A stretch of 41,086 nt of DNA, taken from NCBI RefSeq assembly GCF_004801405.1, contig NZ_SSOB01000067.1:1-41086 (forward strand), given 5' to 3'. Both the position numbers and the translations under genes were made by a program. The stretch is from Cohnella fermenti (GTDB lineage Bacteria; Bacillota; Bacilli; Paenibacillales; Paenibacillaceae). The notes beneath the pieces are model-generated. The model had not been told where the DNA came from and did no database searches. It worked only from the letters and a program-made list of their open reading frames with translations. Below, piece after piece: positions 1-7,026 of the stretch. How positions within the stretch are numbered: the first letter of the stretch is position 1; every line of letters begins with the position of its first letter.

Positions 1-32
1 ACAAATAACCATTCTGTGAAAGATGCGTCGAA

Positions 33-115
33 GAGCCGTATGCGGGAATTCCGCACGTACGGATCTGTGAGGGGGACGGGCACAATCCTCGAAAGGAGAG
101 GCCCTACCTACTCGA
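33..115 (+). ncRNA. 3' end of a group II intron (domains V and VI)
   Basis: Positions 33-64 have the form of group II intron domain V: a 5' strand beginning GAGCCGTATGCGG, a short GAATT loop, and a 3' strand CCGCACGTACGGATC. This is close to the highly conserved bacterial domain V. It is followed by a domain VI-like hairpin (about 70-108, inner TCCT/AGGA stem with CGAA loop) and an end ...CCTACTCGAC near 115, as in bacterial introns. The upstream intron, including any reverse transcriptase ORF, lies outside the window, so completeness cannot be judged. The 3' exon starts at about 116 and holds repeat DNA, not a recognisable gene. The exact splice boundary is an estimate. Confidence 0.85.
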
Positions 116-126
116 CCATAAAATCG

Positions 127-280
127 CAAAAGCCGGCGGACTAGGGGGCAAGAGCAGGCAGATCAGAGGACAAGAGCAGGCGGATCAGAGGACAAAAGCA
201 GGCAGATCAGAGGGCAAAAGCAGGCGGATCAGAGGACAAAAGCAGGCAGATCAGAGGACAAAAGACGTCGGACCGGAGGT
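127..280. repeat. 22-bp tandem repeat, seven units
   Basis: Units of 22 bp start at 127, 149, 171, 193, 215, 237 and 259. The five central units follow CAARAGCAGGCRGATCAGAG plus two bases; the first and last are degenerate. Central units alternate CAGATC and CGGATC, so there is a 44-bp higher-order period. No coding frame or protein relation is evident. The tract begins only about 12 bp after the group II intron end. This is seen directly; function is unknown. Confidence 0.9.
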
Positions 281-702
281 GCGAACAGCGTTGGGTGGAA
301 CGGTCAGGGCGCGATGTCTCGACCGTCTTCGCTCTCCCGCTCGTTCAGGATGGGAAGGAGTGGGGATCACCCGGCGGCGGTCGGGGTGCGGCGAAGATCC
401 AAGAGGTTCCTGAGCTGCGGGGAGAAGAGGCATAAGCGCGCAGAAGGGGGATAGCGGCCTTGCTGCATGACGCTGGAGTCGATGGAAGCCACGGGGTGGA
501 TTCCCCGTGACTGGTGACCAGGCTCGCACAAACGGATACGCTCGCACTCAAAGGACGCCGTTAGGCGTTCTTCTTGATGAGTTATTGCAAGAGAGGTTCA
601 TATCGAAGATTCTTCCGTTTATATCGAAGGCGGCGGCTCGGCGGTCACCCTATAATGAGAACAAGCAACAGAGCGAGCATGAGCGGAAGGGGCGCCTGAG
701 GG
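281..702. other. intergenic region without a recognisable gene
   Basis: I see no convincing gene here. Open frames on both strands have composition typical of random GC-rich DNA and match no family I know. Structure is limited to inverted repeats: CACGGGG/CCCCGTG (490-496 and 503-509), CTGGTGACCAG (511-521), a longer hairpin at 551-572, and a direct repeat TATCGAAG (601-608 and 622-629). A TATAAT at 651-656 could be a -10 box for the permease operon, but no good -35 hexamer lies 16-18 bp upstream. Confidence 0.5.
551..572 (+). terminator. small hairpin, possible weak terminator
   Basis: AAGGACGCC (551-559) pairs with GGCGTTCTT (564-572) across a GTTA loop, giving nine pairs including one G-U. 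The sequence after it is CTTGATGAG, so there is no real T-tract. It could be a weak terminator of upstream transcription, an attenuator for the operon starting at 703, or a protein site. Confidence 0.35.
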
Positions 703-1680
703 ATGACCGCAACGGATACGGCTGGACGACGGGAAGCGAGCGAAGGAGAAGCGCCGAAGAGGCAGGGCAGAGCCGGGCGAACGGCCGGGCGGCGGAGATG
801 GAAGGCCAATCTCCCATTGCTGCTGATGTTCCTGCCCGGCGCCGCATATTACGTCCTGTTCAAGTACATCCCGATGGGCGGCTTGATTATGGCGTTCAAG
901 GACTACAACTTCGCGGACGGGGTGTTCGGCAGTCCTTGGGTCGGCTTCGACAACTTCGAGACGATTTTCCGCCAGCCGCAGACGCTGAACGTCATTCGCA
1001 ACACGTTCGTCCTGTCCGTTCTGAACGTGTTCGTCAGCTTCCCGTTCCCGATTCTGCTCGCAATCATGCTGAACGAGGTGCGGAGAAGCTGGTTCAAGCG
1101 AACGATTCAGACGATCGTCTACCTGCCGCACTTCTTCTCCTGGGTCATCATCGGCGGCTTCGTCGTCACGCTGTTCTCCGTCGAGTCCGGCACGATCAAC
1201 CGCTGGATCGAGGCCCTGACGGGAGAGCCTTATCCGTTCCTGTTCAGTCCGACCTCGTGGATCACGATCTACGTCAGCTCGGGGATATGGAAGGAGATGG
1301 GCTTCAGCGCCATCATCTACCTGGCGGCGCTTACCTCGATCGATCCGAGCCTGTACGAATCGGCCAGCCTGGACGGGGCGGGCAAGCTCAGGCAGATCCG
1401 GCATATCACACTGCCCGGCATCGCTACAACGATCGTCATCATGTTCATTCTGGCAATGGGCAAGCTCATGGAGGTCGGCTTCGACCATGTGTATGTACTC
1501 CAGAACGACATCGTTCTCGAGGTCGCGGACGTGATCAGCACCTTCATGTATCGGATCGGCCTGCAGGGAGCGCAATTCAGCCTGACGACGGCGATGGGCA
1601 TGTTCGAGTCGCTGATCGGCCTGATGCTGGTGCTGACCGCCAACGCCATCGCGCGTCGCTTCGATAAAGGACTGTGGTAA
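703..1680 (+). CDS. sugar ABC transporter permease, LplB type (operon A)
   Basis: Inner-membrane permease of a carbohydrate importer, 325 residues. After a basic, polar N-terminal stretch (residues 1-35) there are about six hydrophobic segments, the first being LPLLLMFLPGAAYYVLF. The phrase GSPWVGFDNFE and the cytoplasmic EAA loop (YESASLDGAGKLRQI, about residues 218-232) are typical of the LplB/UgpA-like family that handles complex oligosaccharides. It is followed 12 bp later by a second permease and then a binding lipoprotein. No ATPase gene is nearby, so it probably shares an MsmX-type ATPase. The start is the first ATG before the basic N-terminus; its ribosome site is weak, so a later start is possible. 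Confidence 0.93.
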   Translation: MTATDTAGRREASEGEAPKRQGRAGRTAGRRRWKANLPLLLMFLPGAAYYVLFKYIPMGGLIMAFKDYNFADGVFGSPWVGFDNFETIFRQPQTLNVIRNTFVLSVLNVFVSFPFPILLAIMLNEVRRSWFKRTIQTIVYLPHFFSWVIIGGFVVTLFSVESGTINRWIEALTGEPYPFLFSPTSWITIYVSSGIWKEMGFSAIIYLAALTSIDPSLYESASLDGAGKLRQIRHITLPGIATTIVIMFILAMGKLMEVGFDHVYVLQNDIVLEVADVISTFMYRIGLQGAQFSLTTAMGMFESLIGLMLVLTANAIARRFDKGLW

Positions 1681-1692
1681 AGGAGGGACACC

Positions 1693-2574
1693 ATGAGAAG
1701 CACCGCCTCTGAGAAATGGTTCTACGTTATCAACGCGTGTCTGCTCACGCTGCTTGGGGCGAGCTGCCTGTTCCCCCTCTTGAATACGATCGCGCTGTCG
1801 CTCAGCGATCTTCAGGCGATCGCATCGGGCAAGGTAAGCTTCTATCCCGTCGGCTGGAACACGGATGCCTTCACCTCGCTGTTCGAAGGCACGCGCATCG
1901 TGCCCTCCTTCTGGAACAGCGTCGTCATTACCGTTGTCGGCGTCGTTCTGTCGATGACGGCAACGATCCTGACCGCGTATCCGCTCTCGCGGCGGATCTT
2001 TATCGGCCGGCGATTCTTCACGCTGGCGATGATCTTCACGATGCTGTTCAGCGGCGGGCTGATCCCGACGTATCTCGTCGTCAAGACGTACGGGATTCTG
2101 AATTCCTATATGGCGTTGTGGCTTCCGGCTCTGATCAGCACCTATAATCTGCTTGTCATGCGCACCTTCTTCGAGAACATCCCGGACGAGATCGACGATG
2201 CCGCGCGCATCGACGGCTGCAGCGAGATGGTGTACCTGTTCCGAATCGTGCTGCCGCTCTCCTTGCCCGTCCTGGCGACGCTGACCTTGTTCTACGGGGT
2301 CGGCTACTGGAACACCTTCATGAACGTGCTTATCTACATCAATGAGACGAGCAAGTACAATCTCACGGTACTGGTTCAGAACATGATCAAGAGCCAGAGC
2401 CTGCTGCAGGAGATCGTCGCCGCGAGCGGCAATGCCGAGGAGCAGGTCCAGGTGGTGCCGGAATCGCTGAAGGCGGCGGGCGTTCTCGTTATGGTCGTGC
2501 CGATGCTGGTCGTTTACCCGTTTATGCAGAAGTACTTCGTCAAAGGCGTGATGCTCGGTTCCGTCAAGGGGTGA
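1693..2574 (+). CDS. sugar ABC transporter permease, YtcP/LplC type (operon A)
   Basis: Second membrane subunit of the operon A importer, 293 residues with about six membrane segments. The EAA motif is at about residues 165-175 (EIDDAARIDG) followed by FRIVLPLSLPVLATL, the usual MalG/LplC arrangement. The C-terminus YPFMQKYFVKGVMLGSVKG is the near-invariant ending of this subfamily. The start is set by AAGGAGGG just upstream (1679-1686). It lies between the LplB-type permease and the binding protein and is surely co-transcribed. Confidence 0.95.
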   Translation: MRSTASEKWFYVINACLLTLLGASCLFPLLNTIALSLSDLQAIASGKVSFYPVGWNTDAFTSLFEGTRIVPSFWNSVVITVVGVVLSMTATILTAYPLSRRIFIGRRFFTLAMIFTMLFSGGLIPTYLVVKTYGILNSYMALWLPALISTYNLLVMRTFFENIPDEIDDAARIDGCSEMVYLFRIVLPLSLPVLATLTLFYGVGYWNTFMNVLIYINETSKYNLTVLVQNMIKSQSLLQEIVAASGNAEEQVQVVPESLKAAGVLVMVVPMLVVYPFMQKYFVKGVMLGSVKG

Positions 2575-2623
2575 GCTTATGCATAGCATGCTGCTTCAAG
2601 TTATTCGACAAGGGGGATTATCC

Positions 2624-4375
2624 ATGGCAAGTTCAATGACAAGTTCGTCAGCCTCGGGGAGAAAATGGTTGTCGGTATCGCTTACTGTGGCATTGGCGGG
2701 AGGCGCTCTTCTGTCCGGCTGCAGCAACAACAACGGGGAAGCGGGCCAGACGGCGGAGCAGGCGTCCTCGCAGCCTCCGTCATCGTCGGGAGAAGCCTCG
2801 AAGGAGGCAACGCCTTCTCCCGAGGTCAAGAAGGACATTACCGTCTCCGTCTATGATCGGGGGAACGTCGCACAGGACGAAGGCACCATCGAGAACAACC
2901 GCTGGACGAAGTGGATCAACGAGAACGGGCCGGCGAACGTCAAGTTCATCGCCATTCCGCGGACGAATCCGGAGGAGAAGATCAATGTGCTGTACGCGTC
3001 CGGCAGCGGGCCCGACCTGCTGTTCGAGTACGCTCCGAACAACCGCAATATGCTGTACGACCAGAAGCAGCTCATGCCGATCGACGACCTGATCGAGCAG
3101 TACAGCGTGAATTACAAGAAGCTGATGGAAGACAATCCGATTCTGAAGAAGCTCGGAACGAAGTCCGACGGCAAGCTGTACGAGTTCGGCCGGTTCAACT
3201 GGGTGAACCCGCAGCGGGGCATCCTGATCCGCACCGACTGGCTGGAGAAGCTGAACCTGAAGATGCCCACGACGACGGAGGAGCTGTTCGAGGTGGCGAA
3301 GGCGTTCACGGAGCAGGACCCCGACGGCAACGGCCAGAAGGACACGTTCGGCCTCTCGATCAGCGGTCCGTCCGAGCTGACGCTGAAGCAGATCTTCGGC
3401 AGCAGCAACAAGTGGGTCGTGAAGGACGATCAGCTCGTCATCGATTGGGAGCGGAGAACCGAATACAACAATTATGCGAAGAGGCTGTACGACGCAGGCA
3501 TCGTCGATCGGGATTTCGCTGCGGACAAGAACGGCGCCAAGGCCCAGCAGGACTTCATTAACGGCAAGCTTGGCATGTATCTGTTCCAGAACAACAATGC
3601 GATGAGCATCCTTCAGACGCTCGTCGATCCGCTGAAGAAGAACGTGGCGACCGCCGAGGTTACCTTCCTGGCTTATCCGGAGAGCGAGGCGGGGGCGTTC
3701 CTTCCGACGCTCGGCAACCCCGTGCAGATGACCGCGGTCGTCAGCGCGACGGCGAAGAACCCGGATGCCGTCATCAAGTACGTCGACTTCCTCATCGAAG
3801 ACAGCACTTCCCGGACGTTGTCGTACGGGATCGAAGGAACTCATTATACGATGGCCAACGGCTTCCCGGAGATTCTGGACGCGGATAAGCACTCGAAGGA
3901 AGTGTCGACCATCACGGCGGATATGCGCATGCTGCAGAACGGCGGCCTGTCGTTCAGCAAGTATGATCTTCCTGCACTCAAGTACCAGAGCGATCCTCGA
4001 CATGATGAATACCAGGCATTTTACGATCTTTTCCGCGATACGTACCTGACCCTCGACAAGCCGTATCCGGAGCTGACGATGTCCGAGCACATGCCTTCGC
4101 TGCCGAAGGGGCTTCTCACCACCGATACGAATGTCGAGAAGTCGATCGACGCCATCTGGCTGAAGGCGGTCGTCAGCGGCACCAAGTATACCGTGGAGCA
4201 GGCGCTTAAGGACGCGCAGGACATGTGGAAGAAGAACGACGGGCAGGCCATCGAGGATTGGTATAAGCAATGGTATATCGACAACAAGGACACCGCGATG
4301 CTGGAGAAGGACATCAAGGAGATCGTCAAGCAGCAGATGGAGACGTATGCGGCGGCCAAGCAGGAGCTGAACTAG
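2624..4375 (+). CDS. extracellular sugar-binding lipoprotein, LplA type (operon A)
   Basis: Substrate-binding protein of the operon A importer, 583 residues from the chosen start. The N-terminus has a lipoprotein signal peptide with lipobox LLSGC (Cys33), then a Ser/Glu/Gln-rich tether, then a family 1 solute-binding fold with typical phrases such as IRTDWLEKLNLKMPTT and the calcium-site-like DPDGNGQKDTFG. The start at 2624 is chosen because AAGGGGGA (2610-2617) sits six bases upstream and gives a normal signal peptide; an in-frame ATG at 2579 would add 15 unneeded residues. The size and the D-G-N-x-D-T-F-G motif are usual for binding proteins of complex oligosaccharides. The ligand is unknown but should match the downstream hydrolases. 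Confidence 0.95.
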   Translation: MASSMTSSSASGRKWLSVSLTVALAGGALLSGCSNNNGEAGQTAEQASSQPPSSSGEASKEATPSPEVKKDITVSVYDRGNVAQDEGTIENNRWTKWINENGPANVKFIAIPRTNPEEKINVLYASGSGPDLLFEYAPNNRNMLYDQKQLMPIDDLIEQYSVNYKKLMEDNPILKKLGTKSDGKLYEFGRFNWVNPQRGILIRTDWLEKLNLKMPTTTEELFEVAKAFTEQDPDGNGQKDTFGLSISGPSELTLKQIFGSSNKWVVKDDQLVIDWERRTEYNNYAKRLYDAGIVDRDFAADKNGAKAQQDFINGKLGMYLFQNNNAMSILQTLVDPLKKNVATAEVTFLAYPESEAGAFLPTLGNPVQMTAVVSATAKNPDAVIKYVDFLIEDSTSRTLSYGIEGTHYTMANGFPEILDADKHSKEVSTITADMRMLQNGGLSFSKYDLPALKYQSDPRHDEYQAFYDLFRDTYLTLDKPYPELTMSEHMPSLPKGLLTTDTNVEKSIDAIWLKAVVSGTKYTVEQALKDAQDMWKKNDGQAIEDWYKQWYIDNKDTAMLEKDIKEIVKQQMETYAAAKQELN

Positions 4376-4376
4376 G

Positions 4377-6950
4377 ATGAACGGGAGGACGGGAGAGGCC
4401 ATAGAGACCGTAGAGACGGGCGTCGGGCGAACCTGGCATCCGATCCGGGATTGGCTGTACGCAGGCCCCTTCGACAAGGATGTCTCCGCGCTTTACCACG
4501 ATAACTACAAGGTTCCGGTCGAGCCGTATTTGCCCTTGATCGAGGAGGCGGCTTCCCTGCTGCCGAGCCTGAGTCCGCGGGAAGGCGAGGAGCTGTCCCT
4601 GTTCGGGCAGGCGAGCCGGTGGAGTCTGCTGAGGACGGACCCATCGGAGCACAAAATGACATGGGCCCGCTTCGGAGTCCAAGCCAGGATGCTCGCTACT
4701 TTCGCTTATACGCGAATTGCGGCGCCTGCGGACGGCCTCTATCGCTTCCGGCTGTGGCTTGGCGGTTCCTCCCGGATTTTCCTTGGCGGCGCGGAGGTGT
4801 TCTCCCACCTCCGCGTCGGGCGGGTGGAGTCCGAGTTCGAGCTGCTTCTGCCGCTGAAGGCGGGGGAGAACGATCTCGTTCTCCTTCTGGTCAACGTGCA
4901 CCTGCATTGCATGAACACGTTTACGCTTGCCGCGGAGGAGGGGAGGCTGTCGGCGGCTCCTCCGCTGCGGCTTGGCGGCGAAGCGCGGGAGAGATTGGAG
5001 CGGGATCTGTCACGCTTCTATCTGGCGAAGCACGCGATCTCCGGACAAGAAACGCTGGAGCTGCACTGGGATTCGCCTCCGGAGAGCGAGGGGGCCTTCG
5101 TCATCGAGATCTGCCGGAGTGCGCGCGGGGCTCGCGGGCCAACGGTGTTCCGCTCGGAGCATCGGCTCGGCGGCTCCGCCGGTCCGCTTGCTCTGCTGAC
5201 AGCGGATCGGCTTCCGGAGGCGGGGGAGTACATCGCGGCGATCGATTACGCGGCGGAAGGAGGGGCGACGATCGGCGGCATCGCGCTGCGCTTCACGCGC
5301 ATCGACTGGTTCGCCGGGCTCCCGCAGGATGCGGACTTCGCGAGGCGCAAGAGATATATGCTGGAGAGGCTCGCCGAGGAGCCGGGCAACCCGCGGACTG
5401 TGCTCTATGCCGAGCTCGCGAAGATGGAGCTCGGCGAATGGGCCGCGGTGAAGGAAGCGTCGATAGCCAGCGCGCTCGACTATATCGATGCCCGCTGCGA
5501 TTGCGCGGACTTCGCGATGCACGGCCTGCTGCGCATGTACGCGAGATTCGCGGACAGCGGACGCCTGGACGAAGAGCTGCTGCGGCGCATGAAGGCGACC
5601 ATCCTCGGCTTCAAGTACGCCGCCGACGAGCCGGGCCGCTCGATGATGTTCTCCCGGACCGAGAATCACGAGATTCTGTTCTGCAGCGCGGAGTACGTGG
5701 CCGGTTTGCTTTGCCCGGGGGAGGTGTTCGCGAACAGCGGCCAGAACGGTCTGTTCCATGCGCTCAAGGGACGGCTGTTGGCCGAACGCTGGATCAAGCA
5801 GAAGGGCACCTACGGCTTCATGGAATGGCACTCCAACGCGTATTACGAGGAGGATATGCTGGCGCTGCTGAGCATCGTCGACTTCGGCGAGGAGTACGGG
5901 CTGACCCGTATCCTGGCCCGGCAACTGCTGGATCTGGTCTGCGCGATGCTGGCTTCCCACGCCAGCAAGGGGGTCATGGGCACGACGCACGGCCGCAGCT
6001 ACGAAGACACGATCATCCACCCGGAGCTTGAGGCGATGAGCTGTCTGAACTGGCTGCTGTTCGGGCGGCAGACGCGGCTCGTCCGCAAGCTGTCGATCGG
6101 TTGCGCCGCGCTGGCAAGCAGCTCGTACGTCCCCGATCCCGAATGGGAGACGCTTGCCGCCGATGAAGGGGAATGGTTCACTCGCACGCGGATGGGGCTG
6201 TTCCCGAGCGAGGGGATGGACGGCGTGAACTGCGCGACCTACCGGACAAGGGATTATATGGTATCCGGCATGGTCGAGTCGAAGACGGGCGAACCGGGCG
6301 CCCAGGTGCATGTCGGCCAGGTGCTGCTGGACGGCGAGGTTCCGATCTTCGTCACGTGCTTCGACAATAAATCGGAGATGACGCGGCCTTCCTATTGGGG
6401 AGGGCAGTATCGGAATCCGAAGAGCTTCGCGCACCGCGGCGTGTTGGCCTACATCTATCGGTTGGAGGAGGGGCCCGGCCGTACCCACGCGTACTTCCCG
6501 TTCCGGCAGTTCGACGAGACGAGGCACTCCGGCGACTGGCTGTTCGGCCGCAAGCGGGACGCTTATGTAGCGGTGTTCTCGCAGAAGCCCTATGCGGAGA
6601 CCGATACCGGCACCTATAAGGAGCGGGAGCTGCTGTGCTTGGAGCCGTCGAACATCTGGCTGCTGGAGGCCGGCAGCAAGGAGCAATGGGGCGGCTTCGA
6701 GCGCTTCGTCGAAGCGGTGGCTGCGGCATCGCTCTCGTGCTCCGCGGAGGGGAGCTTCGTCTACGACTCGCCATCCATCGGCCTTGTCGAGATGGCTTAC
6801 GAGCGGCCTTGCCGGGTCGGCGGGAAGGAGCTTCTCGGCGACGGGGGCTATCCGCTCATCGATAACCCCCATGCTTACGGGGAATACGGCTCGGGACTCG
6901 TTCGGCTGCGCTTCCCGAACCGGACGAAGCTGCTTAACTTCCGAATCTGA
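4377..6950 (+). CDS. 857-aa putative (alpha/alpha)-toroid polysaccharide lyase/hydrolase-like protein, unidentified
   Basis: I do not recognise an exact family. Residues about 20-180 look like a beta-sandwich module (WLYAGPFDKD, YRFRLWLGGSSRIFLGG). Residues about 330-560 are helical with aromatic and acidic clusters, including SRTENHEILFCSAEY and GFMEWHSNAYYEEDM. The Asn-His pair in TENHE resembles the catalytic neighbourhood of toroid lyases, but that is only an analogy. Residues about 600-857 are beta-rich, as in toroid lyases with a C-terminal sandwich. There is no signal peptide, so it should act in the cytoplasm on imported oligosaccharides. Its ATG begins one base after the stop of the binding-protein gene, with AGGAG at 4362-4366, so translation is probably coupled. 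A uronate-polymer lyase or a (alpha/alpha)6 glycosidase are both possible. Confidence 0.8.
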   Translation: MNGRTGEAIETVETGVGRTWHPIRDWLYAGPFDKDVSALYHDNYKVPVEPYLPLIEEAASLLPSLSPREGEELSLFGQASRWSLLRTDPSEHKMTWARFGVQARMLATFAYTRIAAPADGLYRFRLWLGGSSRIFLGGAEVFSHLRVGRVESEFELLLPLKAGENDLVLLLVNVHLHCMNTFTLAAEEGRLSAAPPLRLGGEARERLERDLSRFYLAKHAISGQETLELHWDSPPESEGAFVIEICRSARGARGPTVFRSEHRLGGSAGPLALLTADRLPEAGEYIAAIDYAAEGGATIGGIALRFTRIDWFAGLPQDADFARRKRYMLERLAEEPGNPRTVLYAELAKMELGEWAAVKEASIASALDYIDARCDCADFAMHGLLRMYARFADSGRLDEELLRRMKATILGFKYAADEPGRSMMFSRTENHEILFCSAEYVAGLLCPGEVFANSGQNGLFHALKGRLLAERWIKQKGTYGFMEWHSNAYYEEDMLALLSIVDFGEEYGLTRILARQLLDLVCAMLASHASKGVMGTTHGRSYEDTIIHPELEAMSCLNWLLFGRQTRLVRKLSIGCAALASSSYVPDPEWETLAADEGEWFTRTRMGLFPSEGMDGVNCATYRTRDYMVSGMVESKTGEPGAQVHVGQVLLDGEVPIFVTCFDNKSEMTRPSYWGGQYRNPKSFAHRGVLAYIYRLEEGPGRTHAYFPFRQFDETRHSGDWLFGRKRDAYVAVFSQKPYAETDTGTYKERELLCLEPSNIWLLEAGSKEQWGGFERFVEAVAAASLSCSAEGSFVYDSPSIGLVEMAYERPCRVGGKELLGDGGYPLIDNPHAYGEYGSGLVRLRFPNRTKLLNFRI

Positions 6951-7026
6951 AGTGTCCGATTCCGACGTGTCCGCAGCGGATTCGCCGGGTTCCGGGCCAT
7001 TCTATCAATCGTTAGGAGATGGCGTC

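Noticed and set aside
619..2589. 656-aa open frame on the minus strand
   Set aside because: It lies opposite two clear permease genes and has the Arg/Asp/His/Gln-rich composition of an antisense shadow in GC-rich DNA.
6592..7026. Upstream in-frame extension of the GH105 protein
   Set aside because: It overlaps the end of the 857-aa gene and is Arg/Ser-rich; AGGAG at 7014-7018 supports the ATG at 7027.
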